The notes below the pieces were generated by a model. It saw only the letters and a list, made by a program, of their open reading frames with translations. It had not been told where the DNA came from and ran no database searches. DNA of 64,000 nucleotides from Oncomelania hupensis (Eukaryota; Mollusca; Gastropoda; Littorinimorpha; Pomatiopsidae): contig CM072526.1 of assembly GCA_036898135.1 (NCBI GenBank), positions 10,095,226-10,159,225 of the forward strand, read 5' to 3'. The position numbers and the translations under genes are program-made. This document shows positions 11,811 to 23,000 of the stretch, piece by piece. Within the stretch, counting starts at the first letter, position 1. Every line of letters starts with the position of its first letter.

Positions 11811-11996
11811 TACCAATACCATGTAACGTGGACAAAAATGTTGGTCATTAGACAGAGACACTTGGATCCCAGCAAAGGTACAGAAAAATCAGTTGCACAA
11901 CATTATTGATAATGATAGTTTTTCTGTACCTTTGCTGGGATTCAAGTGTCTCTGTCTAATGACCAACATTTTTGTCCACATTACATGGTATTGGTA
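11811..11996. repeat. Near-perfect hairpin, 78-bp arms
   Basis: Bases 11811-11888 are the reverse complement of 11919-11996 with only two mismatches visible by eye, around a 30-nt loop. The arms carry 'gttggtcattagacagagac' and its complement. It may be a foldback MITE or a recent inverted duplication; no target-site duplication is evident. Its right edge abuts a copy of the 'gggttgtccggtcctg' repeat family. Confidence 0.9.
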
Positions 11997-13111
11997 GGGG
12001 TTGTCCGGTCCTGATTTGGCTCGGAAGAGTCCGCTGGACCTAAAACAATAATCATGTAATGTAATGTAATGTAATGCTCTGTTCTATCAATCTGCTATAC
12101 TATCGTCTTCTTCGCTAGATCAGTCTCCTACCTTTTTTCTTGAAAACTCTTCCGGGACAAGACTCCTTGTTTGGGGTGCCGGGGGTTTCAGTATAAATAG
12201 TATCCCCACTTTCTGGAAATTTAGTGCTTTAAATTCCCACTGTCGCTGTCTTCCTCATTTACTCTTTCCCTTTCCTGCTCTGTCCTATCACTCTGCTATA
12301 CTATCTTCTTCTTCGCTAGATCAATGACCTACCTTTTTTCTTGAAAACTCTTCCTGGACAAGACTCCTTGTTTGTGTATGAGGTCTGTTGGATCAGCTTG
12401 GGAGTGTTGGACGCTTTCTGCCGGGTGGTCACTAGGGCTTCCTATGATGTTAGTATTTAGCGATATAGGCATTTTATATGTATATGTTTTGTTGATAATT
12501 TATAATGATGTTTGTATTCTATTTTGTTTTTGTAACCGGGGGTTCGAGTAGTTGGAGTAAAGCCTCAGCCGTCCCCTGCGTGGGATGTTATTGTAAAGTG
12601 ACTGGCCGGTGGAGGGCATTCAATTTTCCCACTAGGGTTGTTTCAGCAGATCTTTTATGCGGATCGGGGGTTGTCCGGTCCTGATTTGGCTCTGAGGAGT
12701 CCGCTGGACCTAAAGCAACAATCAATCAATCAATCAATTGTGTATGAGGTCTGTTGGATCAGCTTGGGAATATTGGACGCTTTCTGCCAGGTGGTCACTA
12801 GGGCTTCCTATGATGTTATTATTTAGCAATGTAGGCATGTTATATGTATGTTTTTTGTTGATAATTTATAATGATGTTTGTATTCTATTTTGTTTTTGTA
12901 AACGGGGGTTCGATAAGTTGGGGTGAAGCCTCAGCCGTCCCCTGCGTGGGATGTCTTTATTGTAAAGTGACGGGCTGGTGGGGGGGCATTCAGTTTTCCC
13001 ACTAGGGTTGTTTCAGCAGATCTTTTTTTATGCGGATTGGGGGTTGTCCGGTCCTGATTTGGCTCAGAAGAGTCCGCTGGACCTAAAGCAACAATTATGT
13101 AATGTAATGTA
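11997..13111. repeat. Unclassified element family, copies with ATGTA/ATCA tails
   Basis: At least three partial copies lie in tandem. Each ends with 'ggggttgtccggtcctgatt', 'agtccgctggacctaaa' and then a short-motif tail: (AATGT)n near 12056 and 13098, (AATC)n near 12720. The body includes 'gtatgaggtctgttggatca' and 'gactggccggtggagggc'. Directional copies with simple tails suggest a retroposon (SINE or LINE 3' end), but no clear pol III boxes or frame are present. More copies lie at 14750-15786. Confidence 0.7.
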
Positions 13112-14749
13112 AACGTTCAGTGTTCTTTCCTTCTGTAATTCTACAGTATTTCCGTCTCGTTGTACAGGACAGTATGTGACTGAAAGCATGAATCGTTGGG
13201 GACACAAATTGTGCTGGTACTGCTTTCTCTAGTCCGTGAATAAATTGTTGCTAAAAAATTCTGACAATCTAACTTGTTGAAATTAAATAGTGTGCTGAGT
13301 CATGTTTAGAGGGAGCAGTGACCAAACAAATGGAAATGGCGAAATGGACTATGCAAGATCTTTATTGATGAGGTGTAATCAATATTTTGATGTGTCCACT
13401 GTCAGTTTTCATGAGATGTAAGAATCGTTAAAGATCAAAATTAAATGTATGCTTGTCTTAGGGTGAGTGCCAAGTATGATTGGTAATAGAGATTTCGTGT
13501 GAGCTGGATGGGTCAAGGGCACATGTACAATGCCATGAACATAATTAAGACAGTTGGGTGCGCGTGAAAAAAATCGATTATATTTTGAAGTGTTTAGTTT
13601 AGGTAAGCATGCAGTGGGCAATTGGAAAGGATAACATTTCTTTTAGTATTTCAGATGAGAGTATAAACTGAGATCAAGTTTGCATGCATGCATTCCATTG
13701 CACGGACTTTAAAGATCTTGACGCTCATGTTCTAGCTAGGCGAGTGCCAGCTACCCAAATACACTTTGCACTCAACTAGGTCCAATACATCATCGCCCAG
13801 GATTGTGCTCAGTCGTTTGAGAGTCAGACTATATGTCCAGAGGTTGCAGGTTGAGCATCAGACTATGCGCCCAGAGGTTGCAGGTTGGCGCCTTGGGCCG
13901 CTTTGGCTAGATCCTGTATCGGCCAGCACTTTGAGCAGCTCTGTCCTATTGTCTGCAAATATGCATCCCAAAACAGTGCCCTAAATACTTATAGTGAAAT
14001 GGTTCAGTGTTTGAATGATCTTTCTATTTTATTTTAGAGCATCCTTTAGCAATCATAGTAGATACCGTGCACAGCTCTGTGTGACTGCAGCACTTTGAAA
14101 TAATGGTTTGTATGTTGCCCTGTTTACTAAGTAGTCTGCTACAGGTTTTCAGGAAATTGATAAGACATTGATGTACTTGTAATCATTCATTCAATTAAAC
14201 CACCGTTCGTTATTGACACAGCCCAAGCACCCATATTAATTTTATGTTACACGAAGTTATGCAAATTAATAGCCGAATCTCTTATGTCGATGTTTGTGCT
14301 TGGGCAGTGTAAATAAAAATATCGAAGCTCGAATATCAAATATCAAGGGATGAACTTGTGCGACTTTTAGGTACGAGGCTTTTCAGGTCACTGTTGGTTT
14401 TCTCTGGGTACTCTGGTTTCCTCGCTCCCTTCAATAAAAATATTGGATGCAGTCAATCTAAACATTTCAAAATTAAAATTAGATTCCCTTTCCATCTTCT
14501 AATAATAGTGACTTTGCATGTCTGAGTGATGAATGTGCGTTCCGTGCGTATGTAAAGATGTCTGCAAAATGTGCAATTTATTGATTTTTTAGTTTTTTAA
14601 TAAGTGTTGTTGTAGGTTTTTTCCCCACTTTTTTGTTTTTGTTTTTTTGTTGTTAAATATGTGCTTTTTTAAATAAAAAAACACTTTTTGTTACATTTTC
14701 TTGTTAGTTGACTGATTATTTTTTTTTTTGTGTGTGTTGGAAGTAACAC
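13112..14749. other. Spacer with a SINE remnant
   Basis: Mostly unrecognised. A tRNA-SINE-like remnant lies at 13800-13965: a duplicated 'gcccagaggttgcaggttg' block resembling a B box, then 'agatcctgtatcggccagc', the body also seen at 51.08 kb and, diverged, in the 49-bp minisatellite at 32.2-33.8 kb. Confidence 0.45.
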
Positions 14750-15786
14750 CACCGTGGAGTGACCGGGGGTTTCTGTATGAATAGCATCCTCACTTTCTGA
14801 AAATGTAGTGCTGTAGTTTAAATTCCCACTGTAGCAGTCTTTCTTCTTTGTTGTTTTCGTATTCATACTCTGTTCTATAGCTCTACTATCTTCTTCGCTA
14901 GACCAGTCATCTACCTTTTTTCTTGAAAACTCTCCCAAAACTCCTCGTTTGTGTATTGGACGCTCTCTGCCAAATGGACACTAGGGCTTTCTATGATATT
15001 ATTTAGCAATGTAGGCATTTTATATGTATGTGTTTTGTTTTAATATTTTATCATATTTTTATTCCAATTTTGTAAACGGGGATTCGATAAATTAAGAGTA
15101 TAGCCTCAGCGTTCAGTTCAGTTCAGTGGGTAGATTACCGTCCCCGGACACAGTAGCGTATAGGGGACTGTCTTTATTGTAATGTGACTGGCCGGTGGAG
15201 GGCATTCAATTTTCCCACTAGGGTTGTTTCAGCAGATCTTTTATTCGGATCGGGGGTTGTCCGGTCCTGATTTGGCTCGGAAGAGTCCGCTGGACCTAAA
15301 GCAACTATCAATCAATCATTCTGTCCTATCACTCTGCTATACTATCTTCTTCTGCGCTAGATCAATGACCTACCTTTTTTCTTGAAAACTCTTCCTGGAC
15401 AAGACTCCTTGTTTGTGTATGAGGTCTGTTGGATCAGCTTGGGAGTATTGGACGCTTTCTGCCGGGTGGTCACTGGGGCTTCCTATGATGTTATTATTTA
15501 GCACTGTAGGCATTTTATATGTATGTGTTTTGTTGATAATTTATAATGATGTTTGTATTCTATTTTGTTTTTGTAACCGGGGGTTCGAGTAGTTGGGGTA
15601 AAGCCTCAGCCGTCCCCTGCGTGGGATGTCTTTATTGTAAAGTGACTGGCCGGTGGAGGGCATTCAGTTTTCTCACTAGGGTTGTTTCAGCAGATCTTTT
15701 ATGCGGATCGGGGGTTGTCTGGTCCTGATTTGGCTCGGAAGAGTCCGCTGGACCTAAAGCAACAATTAATCAATCAATCAATCAAG
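14750..15786. repeat. Unclassified element family, two further copies with (AATC)n tails
   Basis: Two directly repeated copies of the family at 11997-13111, ending near 15320 and 15786 in 'agtccgctggacctaaa' plus AATCA runs. The second copy (15321-15786) is nearly the same as the one ending at 12737. Confidence 0.7.
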
Positions 15787-16277
15787 CAAAACCAGTGTGA
15801 TTTTCTATCTTTGAGATGCCAGCTCACCCATTGCCACTGTCTGCAAACCACACATGTTTATGTCTTGTCCATAGTACTGCACGCTACCAGTTGTTTGAAC
15901 ATTAAAATATGTATTACAGTTCGAATACATTTATACTGAAGCCATTTGACCGATTTGTGTTTTCTTTTTCTCTATCTTTTTCTCATTCTGTTGCTCAACT
16001 CAGTTACGATTACATAAGTTTTATTAAAGCACATTCTACATCAAACTTCAAAGCAGTTTTCATAGTGAGTCAAGAAAAGTTTATTCATATTCTCAGCATC
16101 ATAATACAAATGTCTTTAACATGTTCTACTGCTAGTTAACTAAAATCCACTAAAGATTTACAATAAAGTCTTTTTGAAGATTTCAATTCAATGTATTTGA
16201 AATCAGTTTACAAATTATGTGATTTTAGAATGTAACATCTTTATAAGTATGATGGTACACCTGCAGACCGCCTGGTA
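15787..16277. other. Spacer, nothing recognised
   Basis: AT-rich sequence without a supported gene or repeat. Confidence 0.4.
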
Positions 16278-16615
16278 ATAATGCATAAGAGTTTACACAA
16301 ATTAACTACACAATAATGGTACAGATGAGCTTACCAACAATGACTACATAATGATGGTACATAAGAGTTTACACACCATGACTACTTAATGATGGTACAC
16401 AATGACCGCATAAAGTTAGTACAAATGAGCATACACAAAATGACCATATAATGATGGTACACATGAGTTTACACACAATGACCACATAATGTTGATACGG
16501 ATGAGCTTACACACAATGACCACATAATGTTGATACAGATGAGCTTACACACAATGACCACATAATGTTAGTGCCAAAGAGGTCACACACAATGGCTGCA
16601 CAATGATGGTAAGAA
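16278..16615. repeat. 38-bp minisatellite, about 9 copies
   Basis: Degenerate direct repeats built on 'acacacaatgaccacataat' followed by 'gatggtacagatgag'. Confidence 0.85.
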
Positions 16616-16619
16616 ATCA

Positions 16620-17599
16620 CACTTCCATGTTTGTTGCTTTAGAGAAATAATTTATATACCACAGCTCTTAGAATGCAAAAACGAAGCAAATTCCATAATT
16701 TGGAATAATTTGGAGTTCATAGAGCTGTTCGGTAGCCAGATATATACCGGCAGCGTAATGATGGAAAATTGTTAAAGACCGCTTAACGGGGTCAACTCCT
16801 GTATGTGTGGGTGTGTGTATGTAAGTGTGTGTACATATATGCATGTATTGAAGCCAATAAAGTTGATGTTGTTGATGTATACGTATAGAAGTTTGTATGT
16901 ATATGTTTGCAGATATGTATATGTACCTGTGTGTGTGCATGTATATATATATGTAGAACCGTTACAAAAAAAAAAAAGTCTTAAACACAGCTGTGACTGC
17001 TTATATCTTGAAACTTAAATCAGAAACACAAAAAAAAATATTAAAGATACTTTTAATTATCAAACAACACAAGACAAATGAATTTCGAGCTATGCCCTGT
17101 CAAATAACAAAAAGAACTGTGCGAAGGGCAGAGACCACAGGCCAGCCAGCAGCAAGCCGAGAGCGTCTGCTGCTGACCTACTTAGCGGCAAGTTTAAAAC
17201 TATTATATTGCGCGTTATATTATTTTTATTTTAATAATGCAAACTCAGGGGAGCAAAGAAAATGTGTGCTTAACTCAAAAGACCCAGTGGGATTTAATGA
17301 TGGTGAATATTCCATCAGTTCATCTTCAAAATCCTCTTCCATGTCTGTGAAGTCACGCTGACACAGTGTTGAATGGGCCTGTGGGCGGAGTTATACTTCG
17401 CCAGCAAGGAAATTCCCGCGTATGACTGGCAAAATGTGCCAATACCGTTTTGGCAATTTTTAATTCGTTGTATCTCCTAATTGCGCTATTTTTTTTTTAC
17501 ATTTTGGTAAGATTGTTCAACAACCTAAACTCTTTACATTTGCCTTGTTTTCAGTTTGGATACCCTAAAAAGCACCTCTAAACAATCTGGGCTTCGGCT
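16620..17599. other. Unassigned region
   Basis: Includes 'cttaacggggtcaactcc' followed by a GT-rich run (16784-16830), recalling the inner end of the giant inverted repeat, and a 122-codon plus-strand frame (16993-17361) with no recognisable domain. I would not call it a gene. Confidence 0.35.
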
Positions 17600-17662
17600 A
17601 AAAGCGCGACAGCCGTAAGAGCAGCGCCACCCAGGACAGAGGGGGAATAGGACCTATAACGT
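17600..17662 (+). repeat. Dispersed repeat, left half, split by an LTR element
   Basis: The segment 'gcgcgacagccgtaagagc' to 'aggacctataacgt' reappears at 55153-55211. There it runs on through AACGTT without the LTR element, so the 55-kb copy is a paralogous empty site. The right half resumes at 26418. Confidence 0.85.
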
Positions 17663-19661
17663 TGTCACGCTACGCAGTTTGCAGTCGCGCGCCTATGTAT
17701 ATAGTTTAATCATCAGCCTGTACATAGAGGTTAAAAGTTACGGTAGTCAAGGGGAGAGAATCAGAATAAATTAATTTGGTTTATAATTAATAAAAGTAGC
17801 GAATGATTTGCGCCCGTGCGGAACGCACTATGTTAGAAAACAGCATAGTTGGCTATTTTGTTATTGAGAAGATTAATTGCTGCCATGCGATATTCTATGT
17901 GTGAAATGCGTGCTCTAATCGCGAACGGTGTAGGGAATGAATTATAATTAAAACGAGTATATTCTAGAAGATTCTTAGCTAATCGTATAAAACCCCATGC
18001 ACTGTATATTTTGAGAGGAGCAGTAACAGTTGCATATCGCTTTTGTAGCCAGAATCAACAGATCCGAGTTGGGTCAAGGTGCCAGTTAGTGACTTTGTCT
18101 GTGGGTCGTACTGATCAGACCGTCAACGAAAAAGAGCCTATTATCGGAAGAGGAGGACTGTTTTGGGAACACTTTGGAAGTGTTTGTTTAACTGGAACTG
18201 TTCTAAGCTGTTTAGAATACCTACTGTGTATTCTCGGTGAAATCTGAGTTATCTACGTATAACGTCGGGTGACCTGTGACTCCGTCTAGGATTTCTTATG
18301 CCTGTGTAATCACCTTGCCTAACCTTCTGACCTGTGTGTTTGTCCAGTCATTGTGTGTCTTTGTCAACAGGCCGGAGGATCCACTGGTAGCCGTAAGTTA
18401 TTTACCTCAATTTCTCAGTTGGCCATAGCGTTCGGGGGTTTGGGTTATGCATGCAGTGTGAATGAATAGTTAATTATGTTTTCTTAAATTCTATTTTATG
18501 TTTCATATTATTTGCTGCATAAATACCTAGAGAGAGAGAGAATTTTCTAAACTGAATTATAAATTAAATAATTATAAATTGATATAAAGGGATTCGCTGT
18601 TATGTAGCGAAGAGATGACAGAAAGGAGGTGATTGTGAATGTATATGCGCGATGACAGGGAGGATGAGTAAGGATGTTGAAAGGGAGACAACCATTCCGA
18701 TAGCGGGATGCTTGTGCAGTATATTGTAATATAATTATTAATGGTTGCGTATTTTTGTATGTATTGTTGTAGATGTACCAAAACCAAAACCTTAGAGCAG
18801 ATCATTGATGATGTGCTGAAACCTTGCTGGTGTGAAGCTGGTGCGCCTCGGCCTATTACGCCGTGTTCTGTGTGTCAACCTCGGTTGCGAAGGTTGTGGT
18901 ATTCGCCCAGGGAGCCTTATTTCGTTTATAAAGCACACACACGCACACTCCACCATACACAACAAATAACTATAACCTTTGATAAAATGTTGTGAGGACA
19001 CAAAAATTGTTTTACATGTGATAAATCATAAATTACAGCACATTGAAATATATGTAATCTGAATTGATTGATAAACGTTGTTGAGTAATATTACTTACTA
19101 GATTAAGTAGCCCTGTGATTGTATAGTTTTGTCTGGGGGAGTTATTTCGCCAGATATTAATAAATTAAGAATTTAGATTAATTTCTTACAACTTCTATTT
19201 TGCATAAAAGATAAATTTTCTTATTCATTTTATATAATATAAAAGACTTGTTGTATCTATTTGAAGTTTAAGTGGAACAAAGTTTGAATATTTATAAAGA
19301 TTTAAAGCAGTTGCTTACTGTCTATTTACTTCGTTGTCAGTAAGCTGTTCCAGACATCATTATTGAAAATTCTTTTGTACATTTTGTAGTTAGTCATTTT
19401 CCATTTTGATTTAATTATCATTATTATTTTGAGCGAATTGTTTATGTATTAGTTTGGGATTATATTAGTGGGATTGAGGGTTGGTTGGTTGGGAAGTGGG
19501 ATAAAGGGAGTTAATTTTTAGTGCGAATGAGTGTGTGAAATAAAGAAATTGTCTCGTTACTTCTGGTCTTGTCTTTTAGAGTTTATTTAGGTGTTGGGTT
19601 TTTTTTCTCGTGTGAAAGAGCACACATGTCGAACCTCTGTTGAGGCAGTTGGGACGTGACA
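17663..19661 (+). repeat. 5' LTR, 1,999 bp
   Basis: Begins TGTCACG and ends CGTGACA, with matching inverted ends. A TATA-like ATAAAACC lies near 17988 and an AATAAA polyadenylation signal at 19539-19544, placing the transcript end near the 3' side of the LTR. Two kilobases is long for a Ty3/gypsy LTR. Short open frames in it recur in the 3' LTR and are not genes. Confidence 0.93.
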
Positions 19662-19663
19662 TT

Positions 19664-19680
19664 TGGTGGCAGCGGTGGGA
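19664..19680 (+). other. Primer binding site, tRNA-Leu type
   Basis: TGGTGGCAGCGGTGGGA, two bases after the LTR, is the complement of a tRNA 3' end TCCCACCGCTGCCACCA, which matches animal cytosolic tRNA-Leu as I recall it. All 17 positions fit. Confidence 0.8.
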
Positions 19681-20035
19681 TAGATCTAGGATAGGATAGG
19701 GGGAAGTAGTTAGGGTAGATTTATTTTTTGATTGTTTAGGTACCAGAAGTCAGTGTTTGTTTCTTTGTCGTCTTGTGTGTCGGATGAGTGGCCAGTGGGT
19801 GGTTGGTCGGGAGTGAGGTTGCGCTGCGCAAAAGGGTTCACACCCCGAGCGTGTGTGCACAAACGGGGGGTTGAGGTAAGCAACTTTGTCGTCGAGGCCT
19901 AGACGATAAGGGACTTCTCCGGCTCCTGTTACCGTTTACTTGTCATTTGTTCGACTGTTTGTATATGTGTTAATCGTTATTTGTTTCATTTGTTATTCAC
20001 CCAATTTTTTCCCATTCTTCTTAGTCCGCGACTGT

Positions 20036-23000
20036 ATGCTGACGAGAGCTGCGACTCGGAGAGCAGCTGAGCAGGCGCGAGCGATGGACCAGTACACCGA
20101 GGCCGACGCAGCCGCCTCGCGTCGGGAACCAATGGACGAGGAAACCACAGTGAGTACGCCTTTCGCTCATAGTACTCGCATGGCAGCTGATCTTACTCCC
20201 ACTTCAGTTAAGACCGGTGCAGGAAGAACTAGCGAGGGCATGGAAGTATATCTTAGATACAAGGAACTAGGCGCTAGCATGGGACTGAAGGGAGCAGGTC
20301 TAGCCAGTTTTGTGGTAGACGGGGCGAAGAGGGAGCAAGAGGCCGCTAGATTAGCGAGAGAGATAGAACTAGAGCGGGAAGATAGAGCGAAAGAAACAGC
20401 TAGGCTCGAGAGGAGGATGGAACGCGAAGAGAAGAAAAGAGCAGAAGAGTTGGCCCTAGCAGAGAAGAGGATGGAACGAGAGCGTAAGGAAAGAGCAGAG
20501 GAGTTAGCCCTGATGGAAAAAAGGCTAGAGCAAGAGCGCAAAGATAAAGCTAGAGAACTGAAGCTCTTAGAGAAGAAGATAGAATCTGAACGGGGTAATG
20601 TCGAGTTGCGACTGCAAGAAGAGCGTGCAGCTAGAGAGCAGGCCCGGGAAGATGACAGAGAAAGGCTTAGGCAACAGTTAGAACAAGAGAAAGAACTAGA
20701 AGCCCAACGTAGGAGGGATAGAATTCAGGCTGATAGCTATAAGATCAAGGTCCAACCATTTGATGGTAAAGAGGATATTGAAAGCTATCTTCAGCACTTT
20801 GAACAAATAGCTAGAACGCAGAAATGGAAGGAAGAGACGTGGTCGGCTAGGTTGTCACCGTTGTTGTCAGGGGAGGCAAGAGAGACTTATCTGAAGTTAA
20901 CTCCAGAGCAGATAGTCGATTTCGAAGTGGTCAGGGGGGCTCTTCTGAAACGTTTTAGGAGAGATGCTGACTACTACCGCAAGCAGTTCAGGGGGAGTAG
21001 GAAAGAAGGCACAGAGACTTTTCCGCAGTACTTGAGTAGAGTACAAGTCTTAGTGAAGAGATGGTTTTCTTTGGCTAAGAAAGATATAGATGATGCGGGC
21101 GTAGTGCTTGATGTCTTTCTGACTGAACAGTTGTTGTCAGTGATGAACCCTGAGTTAGAGCTGTTTGTGAGGGAGAGGCAGCCTGAGAACGGCGAGCAGG
21201 CAGCTGAGATTGCCCAATTACATGTAGATGCGAAACGGACAGTGAGTAACAGGCCAGTGTTCGGTAGCGTGCCATACAAGGGGGGTAGTCGTGCCGTCAG
21301 TCAACCTGTAGGGGCAGCGAGGAGTGGTCCTAGTGGCAACAAGGGTGAAGAGGATAAGAGGAGGGAACCTAGTGGGGAGAAACGTCCTGTGAAGTGTTTC
21401 AGGTGCGGGAAGCTAGGTCACGTAGCGAAGGAGTGCCGTAGTCCGAAACAGTTGCTACGTATCACTGTCAGTCCGGATTCAGGACCGATTCACTCGGAAA
21501 TGACTAAGACTAGCTTTAGTACTATTCAGCCGTACAACCCGTGGAGCATGGGAACAGTCAGAGGTCAGCCTGTGAAGATTCTGAGAGATACTGGTGCCGA
21601 GGTGGGGGCAGTAGCAGCCAAGTGGGTGCGTCCTGAGGATATGACTGGTAGAGAGATCGAGGTCATGTTCGCTGATCAGGTCAAGTCAGGGAAGTATCCT
21701 ACAGCGTACGTAGAAGTAGACTCATCTTTCGTGAAGGGTACAGTAGAATTGATCGTCATCGAGCAAGTTGTACCTGATGTGATTCTAGGCAACTGGGTTA
21801 CCTTCAAGGGAGGCTATCGAAGTCCCGTGGCTGTAGATGGGTTAGAGTGTGCGATAGCCGCCGTTCGGACCAGGGCACAGGCCAAGGCAGAAGGGAAGCA
21901 GGAGAAAGCACTGCCGATTCCGAAGCCATTCCAACTCGATGTGACGCCCGATCAGTTGGCCAAGTTGCAGGAAGAAGATCCCACTTTAGCTAGAGCTAGA
22001 GAGTGCGAGAAGCAAGGGACGAAACTCAAGTCAGGCAAAGCGATGGTTAGCTTCACCAAAAAGAAGGGCATTTTGTATAGAGTGCACCATCAGGGAGAAG
22101 AAGAGCTAACACAGCTAGTCGTGCCTAGCAAGCTTAGAGGAGAGGTGATGCGCCTGGCGCACGACCCTCCGATGGCCGGACACTTAGGTGGAAAGAGGAC
22201 ACGTGAGAGGATATGGGGGGTGTTCTATTGGCCAGGAATGTGTGGGGATGTTAGGCGATTCTGCGAATCATGTCCCGAATGCCAGAAAACAGTTCCCAGG
22301 GGTAGGGTAGCAAAAGTTCCGCTGCAGAAACTACCTCTAGTCGACGAACCGTTTCAGAGAGTTGCAGTTGATATTGTAGGACCTATAAAACCTATGTCAG
22401 ACAGAGGCAACCAGTACATTTTAGTCATGGTAGACTATGCGACACGGTATCCTGAGGCCGTAGCACTGAAAGGCATAGAGGCTGAGAGAGTTGCCGAAGC
22501 TTTGTGGGAGATCTGGACAAGAGTGGGGATCCCCAAAGAGATACTAACAGATCAAGGGACACAATTTATGTCAAACGTGATGGCCGAAGTAAACAGACTG
22601 TTAGCAATCCATGGGAAAGCAACAACACCATACCATCCAATGTGCGACGGGCTCGTGGAGCGTTTCAATGGTACACTCGTGTCGATGCTCAAAAAGCTGA
22701 CGAAGGAGCAACCGAAAGCATGGGATAGGTACATACCAGCGCTGCTCTTCGCGTATAGGGAGGTACCTCAAGAGAGCACAGGTTTTTCACCTTTTGAGCT
22801 ACTGTACGGCAAGACAGTGAGGGGTCCCATGTCGGTACTGAGAGATTTGTGGACGAAGGACAGTCAAGGAGAAGAAGTGAAGGTGGCTAGTCAGTATGTT
22901 GTGGACCTGCGAAATAGAATCGAGGAAACGTGCGCACTAGCGAAGGAAAGTCTGAAGAAAGCAGGCGAGAGGCAGAAAAGACACTTCGACAAGAAAACGA

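Noticed and set aside
18011..18247. 78-codon frame, repeated at 24697-24933
   Set aside because: Lies in both LTRs; no domain, and typical of non-coding LTR sequence.
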